A stretch of DNA of 64,000 nucleotides from Bacillus_BA songklensis (lineage in GTDB: Bacteria; Bacillota; Bacilli; Bacillales; Bacillaceae_H), in NCBI RefSeq assembly GCF_042649685.1, contig NZ_JBHRZT010000070.1:1-64000 (forward strand), written 5' to 3'. Under the pieces are notes generated by a model, which made no database searches, was not told where the DNA came from, and saw only the letters and a list, made by a program, of their open reading frames with translations. Positions 34,534 to 43,407 of this stretch are shown here, piece by piece. Positions within the stretch are counted from its first letter, which is position 1; the number at the start of each line of letters is the position of its first letter. Made by a program: the position numbers and the translations under genes.

Positions 34534-34662
34534 ATGAGTGAAAAGAAGAAACGGGATAAAACAAAAAATACGTTAAGCAGCTCCCAGGAAGTATCTTATG
34601 CCCGTGATTTTAAAATGGCAGATCAAGCCGGCGGATACACAGCCAAAAAAGCGAGACACTAA
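34534..34662 (+). CDS. yfhE: YfhE family small protein
   Basis: 42 residues, basic: MSEKKKRDKTKNTLSSSQEV then YARDFKMADQAGG. The NTLSS-QEV core identifies YfhE. GGAGGG precedes this ATG; a longer frame starts without a ribosome-binding site. Adjacent to yfhD as in B. subtilis. Function unknown. Confidence 0.8.
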   Translation: MSEKKKRDKTKNTLSSSQEVSYARDFKMADQAGGYTAKKARH

Positions 34663-34706
34663 GCTGACAATATCTTTCATACATACAGTCCTCCTATCTA
34701 CACAAA

Positions 34707-34734
34707 ATACATATGAACAATCGTTCATATGTAT
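34707..34734 (+). promoter_or_regulatory. Perfect 12-bp hairpin in the yfhD leader
   Basis: ATACATATGAAC / GTTCATATGTAT with a four-base loop, ending two nt before AAAGGAGGG. No T run, so not a terminator; it would sit right at the ribosome landing site. Confidence 0.6.
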
Positions 34735-34751
34735 TAAAGGAGGGCTTTCTA

Positions 34752-34955
34752 ATGGGCAGATCTCGCGGTGGAAGAAGTCGTGATAAAAATAAAGCAACAT
34801 TGCCTCAAGTACCAAAGAATTTAAAAGGTGATAAAGCTGATGGTCTTGATGTTGAATTTTCAATGGAACACGCAGACCATGAGGATCTAGAAGCATTAGC
34901 AAGATCCCAAGCAGCAGATAACCGTGTTCATGGAATGCAAAACAATAAAAGATAA
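34752..34955 (+). CDS. yfhD: YfhD family small protein
   Basis: 67 residues, charged, soluble. MGRSRGGRSRDKNKATLPQ, then DVEFSMEHADHEDLEA, is the YfhD signature. ATG at 34752 follows AAAGGAGGG; the longer frame translates the upstream hairpin. Family linked to sporulation genomes, function unknown. Confidence 0.82.
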   Translation: MGRSRGGRSRDKNKATLPQVPKNLKGDKADGLDVEFSMEHADHEDLEALARSQAADNRVHGMQNNKR

Positions 34956-34958
34956 GTT

Positions 34959-35112
34959 GACGACATACAGGGCGTGTGAGCAAAGACGTTGCAACAGAAC
35001 GTTGCGTAGTTAGTCTTTGCTTCTTAACTATATCCAAATCAATTAAGTTCCCACGGGCGGTAAATCCTACTTAAGAAACTAGGATTTACCGCCCTTTAAA
35101 ACAGGATAAATG
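34959..35112 (-). ncRNA. Degenerate Bacillaceae-1-like RNA joined to a family C tail (copy B3/C4)
   Basis: On the minus strand 34960-35030 has GCAAC-GTTCT-GTTGC and ACAC-GCCCT-GTAT, matching the other family B copies with altered loops. Next to it, GGGCGGTAAATCCT / AGGATTTACCGCCC (35055-35096) forms a perfect hairpin and the stretch ends with a C-like ACAGGATAAATG. A decayed composite of the two families. Confidence 0.5.
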
Positions 35113-35525
35113 AACAACAAAATTAAAATTTGTGGTTTTACACTGTTTAATTAAGTTGTTCACAATATATTCACACTTTTTATAAAAATTAAATATATAC
35201 ACACAGCTTATCCACATTATTGTGGATAATGTGGATAATTTATTTATTCCTTATCATGATAGGGTTTCGTTAGTGTATAATTTTTTTGAGTATTTCCTCC
35301 TATTTTTGTGGATAATGTGAATAAATATGTTGATATCCTTTTTATAAAGGATTCCCTACTTACTTTTCTTGTGGATAAATTCATTTTATTTGTTTAACGT
35401 TTGACATCCTCCCTTTACATTTCCTTTTTAAATACGTAGAATCCAAAAAATGTTCTTTTACCCCATCAATATGTTCTAAAATAATCAATGTTCTTCTCAA
35501 CTCTTGTCAGCAGTGATGTCTCAAT
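35113..35525. other. Gene-free AT-rich stretch around the DnaA boxes
   Basis: About 410 bp without a credible ORF. Apart from the DnaA-box cluster I see nothing in 35379-35525. Confidence 0.5.
35156..35378. other. DnaA-box cluster
   Basis: Exact TTATCCACA boxes at 35208-35216 (+), 35221-35229 (-), 35230-35238 (-), 35307-35315 (-) and 35370-35378 (-), and TTATTCACA at 35316-35324 (-). Three one-mismatch boxes lie at 35156, 35167 and 35195. The first two exact boxes form an inverted repeat. The region is AT-rich and lies between convergent gene ends. Clusters like this outside oriC bind DnaA in B. subtilis and tune initiation; here binding is inference. Confidence 0.75.
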
Positions 35526-35557
35526 AAAAAAAGAAAGTGGGATAACCACTTTCTTTT
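35526..35557 (-). terminator. Terminator of rlmD
   Basis: AAAGAAAGTGG / CCACTTTCTTT stem; the minus strand ends in TTTTTTTATTG. Confidence 0.85.
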
Positions 35558-35562
35558 AAAAA

Positions 35563-36945
35563 TTATTTACGAATAAGTCGCGTCACTGCTTCTACATGAG
35601 CTGTATGAGGAAACATATCCACAGGTTGAATATATTCGACCCGGTAAAATTTCGTTAGTTTTTCCACATCTTTTGCCAATGTAGACGGATTACATGATAC
35701 ATAAACTACTTTTTCCGGCTTTACGTTTAAAATCGCTTTGAGCAATTCCTTATCACAACCAGTACGAGGCGGGTCTACTACTACGACATCCGGCTTCCAG
35801 CCTTCTTTTACCCACTTCGGCAGCCAGTGTTCAGCCTTTCCTACCACATATTTTGCATTGTGGTACCCATGCTTTTGGGCATTCTTTTTTGCATCTTCAA
35901 TGGATTCTGCAATGGTGTCCATGCCCCTAATTTCTTTTGCATCTTTTGCAAGCCATAAACCAATTGTTCCCACTCCGCAATATGCATCGACAATCCTTTC
36001 ATTCCCTGTTAAGCCAGCTGCTTTTTTTACTTCATCATAAAGCTTTACTGTTTGAATAGGATTTAGCTGAAAGAAGGCCCTTGCTGATAGCTCGAATGAA
36101 AGATCGCCCAACACTTCCTGAATAACCTCTTCTCCAGATAAAGGAACGGTCTCGTCACCGAAAATAAGAGACGTTTTCTGTCCATTGATATTTTGCATAA
36201 TGGATTTCACTTCAGGCAGGCGTTTTTTTATTTCTTCCACCAATATATCTTTCCGAGGAATTTCCTTTTGACTTGTCACTAACACGACTTGTACTTCCCC
36301 TGTTTCAAACCCTACCCTCGAAATGATCGTGCGAATGATACCTGTTCGTTTTCGCTCATCGTAAATCGGAATACGCAAATCCTGTAAGATTGTTTTGACC
36401 ATATTGGTAACTTTGTTTGTTGCACTGTGCTGAATTGGACATGTTTCAATATCGATTAACTGATGTGAATTTAACCCGTAAAGCCCTGCAATGACTTTTT
36501 GATTCTGTACTCCAACTTGAAACTGTGCTTTGTTCCGATAATTCCATGGCTCTTCCATTCCAATCGTGTTTAATACCCTTCTTTCCAGTTCTTTTAATGA
36601 ACTGTGCCTTTCAAATGACTGGATTACAATGTCCCTCTTTTGTTTTAACTGTGATTCGTATGTTAAATGCTGCAGTTGACAGCCTCCACATTTTTCATAA
36701 ATGGGACATATGGGCTCAATTCGCTCGGGAGATCTTGTTTTAATGCGTTTTACTTTTCCTTCTGCAAAATTAGGCTGTACCTTCGTTATTTCAACGAATA
36801 CCTCTTCATTTGGCAAAGCTCCTGGAACAAATACTACTTGCTTTTTGTAATAGCCTACACCTTCACCATTAATTCCAAGTCTCTTAATTGTTAACAGAAC
36901 TACCTGACCTTTTTTCATTTTAATGCCTGTATTTATTTTATTCAT
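35563..36945 (-). CDS. rlmD: TrmA-type 23S rRNA (uracil-5-)-methyltransferase (RlmD/YfjO)
   Basis: 460 residues. N-terminal TRAM domain (about 10-70), Fe-S cluster region with CPIYEKCGGCQLQ, then the SAM-binding domain (VDAYCGVGTIGL), DPPRTGCD and the catalytic cysteine in VSCNPSTLAKD. Methylates uracil in 23S rRNA; which position cannot be said. By order it is B. subtilis yfjO, 10 bp after the alkA-like gene, so co-transcribed. GAGGG precedes the ATG. Confidence 0.88.
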   Translation of the reverse strand: MNKINTGIKMKKGQVVLLTIKRLGINGEGVGYYKKQVVFVPGALPNEEVFVEITKVQPNFAEGKVKRIKTRSPERIEPICPIYEKCGGCQLQHLTYESQLKQKRDIVIQSFERHSSLKELERRVLNTIGMEEPWNYRNKAQFQVGVQNQKVIAGLYGLNSHQLIDIETCPIQHSATNKVTNMVKTILQDLRIPIYDERKRTGIIRTIISRVGFETGEVQVVLVTSQKEIPRKDILVEEIKKRLPEVKSIMQNINGQKTSLIFGDETVPLSGEEVIQEVLGDLSFELSARAFFQLNPIQTVKLYDEVKKAAGLTGNERIVDAYCGVGTIGLWLAKDAKEIRGMDTIAESIEDAKKNAQKHGYHNAKYVVGKAEHWLPKWVKEGWKPDVVVVDPPRTGCDKELLKAILNVKPEKVVYVSCNPSTLAKDVEKLTKFYRVEYIQPVDMFPHTAHVEAVTRLIRK

Positions 36946-36955
36946 CTCTTAACCC

Positions 36956-37843
36956 TCAGCTTGTTCGTTTTTCAATGCTTCTCCACAAGTATAAAGAAGC
37001 ATAACTCAAATAAGGATGCCACTCTGTACTCCATTGCTGCATTTGATTTAACGTCGGTTTTTTCTCTAAAGCAAACAGCTGCCGCAATGCATTTTGCAAG
37101 CCTACATCAGTATAAGGAAACATATTCGCCCGTCCTAAACCAAACATCAAAAAGCTTTGGACCGTCCATGGTCCAATCCCTCGCACTTTAATTAGTTTCT
37201 TCATGATTTCTTCATCAGATGCCGAATGGAGTTCATTTAGATCCAATTTCCCGCTTGCAATTTGGACAGAAAGATCCACTATATATTCAGCCTTTCTCCG
37301 GCTGAATTTTAATGCTTGAACATCTTCATACCTTAACATAGCCGTTTCTTCCGGTAAAGGATAAAACCATACCCCGTCCATTTGTTTGCCAAACGTGTGA
37401 ACGAAGCGCTCTGTCAGTGTATGGGCAACTTTTAAATTTATCTGTTGGTGAATGATGGACTTGACTAAGCAGCGGTATAAGTCGAATTCTAAGACAAGCG
37501 GTGTTCCACTGTGCTCCTCGAATAAAGGGGCTAAGTGTGTATGAGCAAAATGAGCATTTACTCTGGACAAGGATACATTCCATTGAAAAATGCGCTTTAA
37601 TTCGTTTAATACCGCCTCTTCACCAACCTTTTGACAGGCTTGGACCATACAAACGGGTTTTTCAACCGTTCCTATACTTTTAAGTTTAATGACCACAGGT
37701 TTCCGGTCTATATAGAGGGGTACCCACATTATACTCTCCTTTTTATCCACTTTATTCAAAGGATCTAGAGCCAACCTTTCCATTACACGTTCAAAATCAT
37801 AAGGCGGTGTTAGCTTAACTGTTCGTTTCCACACATCTTTCAT
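36956..37843 (-). CDS. AlkA-type DNA-3-methyladenine glycosylase (YfjP)
   Basis: 295 residues. Excises alkylated bases. The helix-hairpin-helix KVRGIGPWTVQSFLMFGLG and catalytic aspartate in FPYTDVGLQ are present, preceded by IIHQQINLKVAHTL typical of AlkA. Start at MKDVWKRTVKL with AAGGAAAAGG before it; the longer frame reads into the intergenic region. Upstream partner of rlmD. Confidence 0.86.
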   Translation of the reverse strand: MKDVWKRTVKLTPPYDFERVMERLALDPLNKVDKKESIMWVPLYIDRKPVVIKLKSIGTVEKPVCMVQACQKVGEEAVLNELKRIFQWNVSLSRVNAHFAHTHLAPLFEEHSGTPLVLEFDLYRCLVKSIIHQQINLKVAHTLTERFVHTFGKQMDGVWFYPLPEETAMLRYEDVQALKFSRRKAEYIVDLSVQIASGKLDLNELHSASDEEIMKKLIKVRGIGPWTVQSFLMFGLGRANMFPYTDVGLQNALRQLFALEKKPTLNQMQQWSTEWHPYLSYASLYLWRSIEKRTS

Positions 37844-37942
37844 CCTTTTCCTTCTTTTGCTCTCATTATACCATGTGAAAAAGGGTATCCAAAAAGAGCT
37901 TCTCCTTTTCAAATACCCTGTCAGTTTCTTTTATGCATATTT

Positions 37943-38758
37943 CTATCTTTGATGAAACAGAATAGGATCCACCTTTGCTTCGTTTAGTATATATTCATCT
38001 AAACTGTGAAATTCATAGCCTTCTTTACGTAAATCATCAATAGCTTTTCCGAGTGCTTCAGCATTATCTCCTGAGACAGTATGAAGCAATAAAATACATC
38101 CCGGATGGATTTGCCTCATAATATTATCGTAAGCATATCTCCATCCTTTTTGTTGATCTGTTTTCCAATCGACAAAAGCTAACGACCAAAAGACATTCGT
38201 GTAGCCTTCTTGTCTGGATAGGGCCAATGTTCGCTCGCTAAAGATTCCCCTTGGCGGCCGTAAATATCTCATATCATCTCGACCTGTGAGCCTTTTATAT
38301 TCCTCTTTTACTTTTTTCAGTTCTTCTCCTAAACGCTCATCACTGACTTGAGTTAAATCAGGATGATGCCATGAATGGTTGCCGACAATGTGCCCTTCGC
38401 TTACCATTCGCTTAACTAAGTCAGGCTGATCTTTTAAATAATGGCCTGTCACAAAAAAGGCAGCAGGTACTTTTTTCTCTTTTAATACATTCAGCACTTT
38501 CTCTGTATAGCCGTTTTCATAACCATTATCAAATGTTAAATAAATATGCTTTTCTTTTGTATGACCAATATAAAAGGAATCATACTTTGCCAACAGCTCA
38601 TCCAGTTCTTTTCCGGCTGATGCCGGTTCGTGATTTTTACTCTTACTAAATCCCCAATGTAACGATTTATTGGAATAGGTACTGGCCTCTGACCAGCCTT
38701 GAAATATAAGAAAACTCATCAATATAGTAGCACATAAAAAAGAGATGCGCTTAAACAT
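37943..38758 (-). CDS. pdaA: Delta-lactam-biosynthetic de-N-acetylase PdaA
   Basis: 271 residues. Polysaccharide deacetylase that prepares N-acetylmuramic acid for muramic delta-lactam in spore cortex. A signal peptide (FLCATILMSFLIFQGWSEAS) is followed by the NodB domain: TFDNGYENGYTEKVL, then HIVGNHSWHHPDLT for the metal histidines, LRPPRG and the closing LLLHTVSGDNAEAL. ATG behind AGAGAGGTGACACCC; the frame can be extended to a GTG inside that site. Place next to alkA fits yfjS. Confidence 0.93.
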   Translation of the reverse strand: MFKRISFLCATILMSFLIFQGWSEASTYSNKSLHWGFSKSKNHEPASAGKELDELLAKYDSFYIGHTKEKHIYLTFDNGYENGYTEKVLNVLKEKKVPAAFFVTGHYLKDQPDLVKRMVSEGHIVGNHSWHHPDLTQVSDERLGEELKKVKEEYKRLTGRDDMRYLRPPRGIFSERTLALSRQEGYTNVFWSLAFVDWKTDQQKGWRYAYDNIMRQIHPGCILLLHTVSGDNAEALGKAIDDLRKEGYEFHSLDEYILNEAKVDPILFHQR

Positions 38759-38965
38759 GGGTGTCACCTCTCTTGCTTTTTGTTTTTAGTTTGTGTGTCA
38801 CCTACGGATTCATCCCCTGTATTGTTTTCCATCCAAAAAATAGCGCATTAGCGTTCAGTGAGCCATTCATTCAACCTTAGCTAAAAATGTACCGAATGGG
38901 TATTTTACCTGAATACGCGCAAAATTCAAAAAGTCAATATGGAGCTTTAATAAAGTCAATAAAAA

Positions 38966-38997
38966 ATCCTTAATGTTTCACATGAAACATTAAGGAT
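38966..38997 (-). terminator. Terminator of fumarase containing a parS-like site
   Basis: ATCCTTAATGTTTCA / TGAAACATTAAGGAT, followed on the minus strand by a T run. Its centre, TGTTTCACATGAAACA (38974-38989), differs from the Spo0J/ParB parS consensus TGTTTCACGTGAAACA at one base. Terminator function is well supported; ParB binding is a hypothesis. Confidence 0.7.
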
Positions 38998-39017
38998 GAA
39001 AAAATGAAAGTTTTACT

Positions 39018-40553
39018 TTATTTAAAAACAGGTTCTTTGAATTGTGCCAGTTTTTCCAGAGATGATTGATCAACATCTTTGTGTAAACTGTTACCATGTG
39101 AATCCATTGTCACAACTGCTTTAAAGCCTTCCACACGCAGATGCCACATAGCCTCTGGAATACCGAATTCCATGAAGTTCACGCCTTCAACGGACTTGAT
39201 ACAGTCTGCATAATATTGTGCTGCCCCGCCGATTGCATTTAAATATACACCGCCATGTTCTTTTAGCGCCGCTAATGTTTTTGGTCCCATACCACCTTTA
39301 CCAATTACAGCACGAATGCCAAATTTCTTCATAATATCTCCTTGATAGGGCTCCTCACGAATACTTGTCGTCGGGCCAGCTGCCGCCACATGCCATTTCT
39401 CATCTTCATCTTTTAACATAACCGGACCACAGTGGTAAATAATTTGACCGTCTAAGTCTACCGGACAATCATGATCGCTTAAATATTTATGAATGGCGTC
39501 ACGGCCTGTGTACATCATTCCATTAATACGTACAACATCTCCCACTTTCAGTTCACGGATTTGTTCTTCCGTGATTGGGGCTTGCAGCACCACTTCTCTC
39601 GTTTCAGAAGAGGCTTCTGCTTTCTCTTCTTTAGATTTAGAGAAGTCAATATGTTCACCATCCTGATAGAACCACTCTTGAATATCCCCTGTTTGTGCAT
39701 CCAATTTAACCCCTAAGCGTCTAAATGCCCAGCAGTTGTATGCGACCGACACGAAGAAGCTTGCCGGAATACGGTTAATAACGCCAACTTTACAGCCAAG
39801 CAAGGTCGTTTCACCGCCAAATCCCATCGTACCGATGCCAAGCTTGTTGGCATTTTCCATAATATATTCTTCAAGTTCTTTTAGCTGCTCGTTTGGATTG
39901 ACATCGTCTACACTTCTGAACAGTTGCTCTTTCGCTAATTCATAACCAGACGTACGGTCACCGCCGATACCTACGCCAATAAATCCTGCACTGCATCCCT
40001 GGCCCTGTGCTTGGTAAACGGAGTGCAGGATACATTTTCGGATGCCATCAAGATCGCGTCCGGCACGCCCTAATCCTTCTAACTCACATGGCAAGCTGTA
40101 TTGAATATTTTTATTTTCACAGCCGCCTCCCTTTAAAACAAGGCGTACATCTATATAATCTTTTTCCCACTGTTCAAATTTAACGACAGGTGTACCTGCT
40201 CCCAAGTTATCTCCGCTGTTTTCCCCTGTAAGCGAGTCAACCGAGTTAGGACGGAGCTTGCCGTGTTTCGTCGCTTCCGCAATAGCCCAATAGATGGCTT
40301 CTTTAATTTTTAATTGGTTAACACCAATTGGTGTTTTGATTTTGAATGTCGGCAACCCTGTATCCTGACAAATTGGCGAAATATTCTCATCTGCCATCGC
40401 AATATTATTTGTAATGGTTGATAATGACATCGCAGCACGTGTTCCTGCATTTTCTCTTGCTTTTGCTTCAGCAATTGCACGACGAACATCCCTTGGCAAT
40501 TTTGTTGATGTTTCTACGATTAATTCATACATACTTTGTTTTAACTGTTCCAT
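39018..40553 (-). CDS. Class I (4Fe-4S) fumarate hydratase
   Basis: 511 residues; alpha and beta domains fused. Interconverts fumarate and malate. The cluster cysteines are C62 (PICQDTG), C187 (GQGCSAG) and C274 (NCWAFRR); C-terminal beta domain with MYTGRDAIHKYL, GPTTSIREEPYQ and VIGKGGMG. B. subtilis uses only the class II enzyme CitG, so this is an addition to the syntenic block between pdaA and yfjT. Oxygen-sensitive clusters make its place near PerR-type stress genes notable but probably fortuitous. Confidence 0.92.
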   Translation of the reverse strand: MEQLKQSMYELIVETSTKLPRDVRRAIAEAKARENAGTRAAMSLSTITNNIAMADENISPICQDTGLPTFKIKTPIGVNQLKIKEAIYWAIAEATKHGKLRPNSVDSLTGENSGDNLGAGTPVVKFEQWEKDYIDVRLVLKGGGCENKNIQYSLPCELEGLGRAGRDLDGIRKCILHSVYQAQGQGCSAGFIGVGIGGDRTSGYELAKEQLFRSVDDVNPNEQLKELEEYIMENANKLGIGTMGFGGETTLLGCKVGVINRIPASFFVSVAYNCWAFRRLGVKLDAQTGDIQEWFYQDGEHIDFSKSKEEKAEASSETREVVLQAPITEEQIRELKVGDVVRINGMMYTGRDAIHKYLSDHDCPVDLDGQIIYHCGPVMLKDEDEKWHVAAAGPTTSIREEPYQGDIMKKFGIRAVIGKGGMGPKTLAALKEHGGVYLNAIGGAAQYYADCIKSVEGVNFMEFGIPEAMWHLRVEGFKAVVTMDSHGNSLHKDVDQSSLEKLAQFKEPVFK

Positions 40554-40645
40554 CCGTCTTTCTCCTTCCCAATCCCCTGTTCGTGTTATATATGTAATCT
40601 ACATTCATATTATACTCTTTTGAATTTTAGAGCGAAAGGTAAAAA

Positions 40646-40672
40646 CAAAAAGTCCCATGCTGGGACTTTTTG
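40646..40672 (-). terminator. Terminator of yfjT
   Basis: CAAAAAGTCCCA / TGGGACTTTTTG stem with a T run on the minus strand, abutting the stop. Confidence 0.9.
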
Positions 40673-40675
40673 TTT

Positions 40676-40858
40676 TTACCAATCTTTTTTAAACTGTTCG
40701 CATTTCTCTTCTAGATCATCAATCATTTTAATAAGACGGTCGATATCCTCTAACTCTGTATGTTCAGGCTCAATCGCATCTAATACATCTAAAAACATGT
40801 TTAATCGCTGTTTTAAATAATTTACTTGAGATTCTTTATCTCGAACTGCATTTCCCAC
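40676..40858 (-). CDS. yfjT: SE1561 family small protein (YfjT)
   Basis: 60 residues, one long amphipathic helix pair: VRDKESQVNYLKQRLNMFLD, then DIDRLIKMIDDLEEKC. GTG start seven nt after AGGAGCG yields MGNAVRDKE, the usual family start; the frame extends a little further without a ribosome-binding site. Function unknown. Confidence 0.75.
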   Translation of the reverse strand: MGNAVRDKESQVNYLKQRLNMFLDVLDAIEPEHTELEDIDRLIKMIDDLEEKCEQFKKDW

Positions 40859-41018
40859 AAGCAACCGCTCCTTTCTCACTGATCCCGTCTAACATGCAGG
40901 TAATTTCTTCACTGATACAATTCCTATTTTATCCTAACGAATCATTTCATAATTGACAACCTTCATTAATAAATTCCATAATAAGCGGTGTTGTCATTCT
41001 ATTTAAAGGAGCATCTTA

Positions 41019-42152
41019 ATGAATAAGACTTTACCCCTACAACCAATTAATCCGTCCTATGATCCATGGGAAGCTTATTTAGACATACAAGAGTATGGAA
41101 CATCGACCTTGACGAACGTTGAGTTTACAACGACGACTCTTTGTAATATGCGATGTGAACATTGCGCTGTCGGGTATACACTGCAGTCAAAAGACCCTTC
41201 CGCTCTTCCTGTTGAGCTGCTCATAAAGCGGCTGGAAGAAATCCCGACACTACGTTCATTAAGCATTACGGGCGGGGAACCGATGCTCTCCATGTCATCT
41301 GTCAAAAACTACGTAGTTCCTCTTCTAAAGTATGCCCGTGAACGCGGGGTTCGTACGCAAATTAATTCAAATTTAACATTGGATTTATCACGCTACGAAT
41401 TGATTATTCCGTACTTGGATGTTCTACATATTTCTCATAACTGGGGGACAATGGAGGATTTTGTGGAAGGTGGCTTTGCGATGATGGAACGCAAACCGAC
41501 TTACGAACAGCGTGCCAGCTATTTTGAGCGAATGATTGAAAACAGCCGGGCTTTATCAAGAGCCGGAGTGATGGTATCTGCTGAAACAATGTTGAACAAA
41601 CGAACCCTTCCTCACCTCGAAAAAATCCATCGCCAGATTGTGGAGGAAATGGAATGTAAGCGTCATGAAGTCCACCCGATGTATCCAAGCGACTTTGCCA
41701 GTACGCTCGAAACACTCTCACTTGAAGAGATAAGATTGGCTATTCATCACCTTCTGGATATCAGGGATGAAAAGGTCTGGATGCTGTTCGGAACATTGCC
41801 GTTTTATCCTTGCAGCCAGAACAAAGAAGACCTGAGCTTGTTAAAACGCCTGCACACAAGTAAAAATGTCACTGTTCGAAACGATCCAGACGGCCGCTCT
41901 CGTTTAAATGTGAATATCTTTAATGGCGATATCATTGTGACAGATTTCGGAGATGCTCCCCCGTTAGGAAATATTAAGGACTGTACATTAAAAGAAGCTT
42001 TCGACAATTGGCAGCAATCTTCCCTTTCTGCGCAGTTAAGTTGCCATTGTCCGAGCGTACAATGCCTGGGACCAAATATCTTGGTCAAAAACAGCTATTA
42101 TCCGGCCGAGGATTTTACTAAAAAGAAATCCAACCTTGTATTGTACAAGTAA
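41019..42152 (+). CDS. yfkA: Radical SAM protein YfkA (YfkAB type)
   Basis: 377 residues. The radical SAM cluster is bound by C42, C46 and C49 (CNMRCEHC); GGEP follows at about 86. The C-terminal part has further cysteines (FYPCSQN, then CHCPSVQC), which suit extra Fe-S clusters of SPASM-like enzymes. B. subtilis YfkA and YfkB correspond to one long reading frame as here. Substrate unknown. AAAGGAG precedes the start. Confidence 0.85.
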   Translation: MNKTLPLQPINPSYDPWEAYLDIQEYGTSTLTNVEFTTTTLCNMRCEHCAVGYTLQSKDPSALPVELLIKRLEEIPTLRSLSITGGEPMLSMSSVKNYVVPLLKYARERGVRTQINSNLTLDLSRYELIIPYLDVLHISHNWGTMEDFVEGGFAMMERKPTYEQRASYFERMIENSRALSRAGVMVSAETMLNKRTLPHLEKIHRQIVEEMECKRHEVHPMYPSDFASTLETLSLEEIRLAIHHLLDIRDEKVWMLFGTLPFYPCSQNKEDLSLLKRLHTSKNVTVRNDPDGRSRLNVNIFNGDIIVTDFGDAPPLGNIKDCTLKEAFDNWQQSSLSAQLSCHCPSVQCLGPNILVKNSYYPAEDFTKKKSNLVLYK

Positions 42153-42154
42153 CA

Positions 42155-42305
42155 TAAGAAAAGCGAAGAAAGCCCGCTTAAACCGATGGGGCATTGGAAC
42201 TTCTGAGAAGGATCCGCTTTTTTACTCCGCAGGAAGGAGTGAAATGACCGTACGGTTTGGCTTTCCGAGCTGGACAATTCCAAAAACACAATTTGTACTT
42301 TCTTA
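42155..42305. repeat. Dispersed repeat family A, copy 2
   Basis: Begins TAAGAAAAGCG three bases after the yfkA stop and ends ACTTTCTTA. Shares with copy 1 GGCATTGGAACTTCTGAGAA and CCGCAGGAAGGAGTGAAATG. Confidence 0.8.
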
Positions 42306-42313
42306 CACGGTGA

Positions 42314-42346
42314 AAAAGAGTTCTGCACAACGAGCAGAACTCTTTT
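42314..42346. terminator. Terminator between yfkA and yfkD
   Basis: AAAAGAGTTCTGC / GCAGAACTCTTTT stem between convergent genes. Confidence 0.85.
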
Positions 42347-42351
42347 CTTCT

Positions 42352-43158
42352 TTATCTAGGCTGGTCGTAAACGCCAAAGCTAAAAGAGACATAATCCTGT
42401 ACTGGAATCCAGGCTCCAATCCCCTGAGAAGTCACGTTTTTTACCACAATCGAATGTTTTGTGCCTTTTAATACAAGATACACTTCACCATATGTGACTT
42501 TTCCCTTTTCATTTACGGCAGGCGCATATCCATATAAATACCCTATTTTTTTAGGAGGTACGTTATATACTTGATCTTTTTTTGTCCCTGCCCCTATTAC
42601 TGTTGTAAAAGCCAAAGGCAGATTCGTTTTGTCCATCGCTTTTAATAACATCATTTGCTTTACATGCTCTGCATTTGGAACACTTGCTGTTAAACCGCCT
42701 TTAATTTGTTTTTGTTCTTCTTGTCTATAGCGAATCTGATAAGGTATTTTCCCTCCCCTGTTATCAAAAAGATTCGTATTGATTCTTTGATATTCCCAAT
42801 TCGTATTTGTCTCAGACGACTCGTAATTTAATGGCCACTGTCCCAAATAAATAGTAGCCCGTGAGCCGAAAGCTAAAATGGATTTAGAAATCGTCGACTC
42901 ATTGAGCATTCGGATTAAGTCCGGGTTTTCGATTTTTACATTAGAGGTGCCGATTAATTCTTTTGCCAACTCACTCGGCTCTAAATATGGCATATCCTGT
43001 GAAGCATTAGGATATGTATTTTCTTTTGAAATATTTAAAGCTGAGTTAGGTACCTTTACGGAAGAGGCAATATTTGTTTGATTGTTGGCATACGATGAAA
43101 ACGGCATGATACATAAGAAAGAAAGAACAAGAACAGCCAATGAAACCTTCCGCAGCAT
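42352..43158 (-). CDS. yfkD: YfkD family exported protein
   Basis: 268 residues. Signal peptide MLRKVSLAVLVLSFLCIMPF with a likely cut after SYANN. The mature part is soluble and beta-rich with GLTASVPNAEHVKQM and WIPVQDYVSFSFGVYDQPR at the end. Family of unknown function. ATG at 43158 follows AAAGGAG; the longer frame begins upstream of it. Confidence 0.85.
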   Translation of the reverse strand: MLRKVSLAVLVLSFLCIMPFSSYANNQTNIASSVKVPNSALNISKENTYPNASQDMPYLEPSELAKELIGTSNVKIENPDLIRMLNESTISKSILAFGSRATIYLGQWPLNYESSETNTNWEYQRINTNLFDNRGGKIPYQIRYRQEEQKQIKGGLTASVPNAEHVKQMMLLKAMDKTNLPLAFTTVIGAGTKKDQVYNVPPKKIGYLYGYAPAVNEKGKVTYGEVYLVLKGTKHSIVVKNVTSQGIGAWIPVQDYVSFSFGVYDQPR

Positions 43159-43407
43159 ATGTGAACTCCTTTCCACTCGAATTATCATATATAGTGTTTT
43201 CAAAAGGGTTTTGATTTATCCTTATTTTTATGGTAGAGTTACTTGAATTTTCGAAGAAAAATGAAAACGCTGCCAAAAGTTAAGAATATTCAAACCAAAA
43301 TTACCATATAGTTTTCATACATCTTTTCAAGAAAAAGGAGGGATTTGATTACCAGCACACATATCCATACAGAGGAGAAATCTTTCTAATACTTAGTAAG
43401 CTGTAAA
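43159..43407. other. Intergenic region upstream of yfkD
   Basis: AT-rich. It includes a 14-codon frame starting TTG at 43345 behind AAGGAGGG (MITSTHIHTEEKSF), too short to call a gene. Nothing else recognised. Confidence 0.3.

Noticed and set aside
34573..35037. 154-codon leftward ORF
   Set aside because: Antisense to yfhE and yfhD, no ribosome-binding site, and reads through a structured RNA repeat.
39489..39945. Rightward ORFs within fumarase
   Set aside because: Shadows of a gene with intact cluster motifs.
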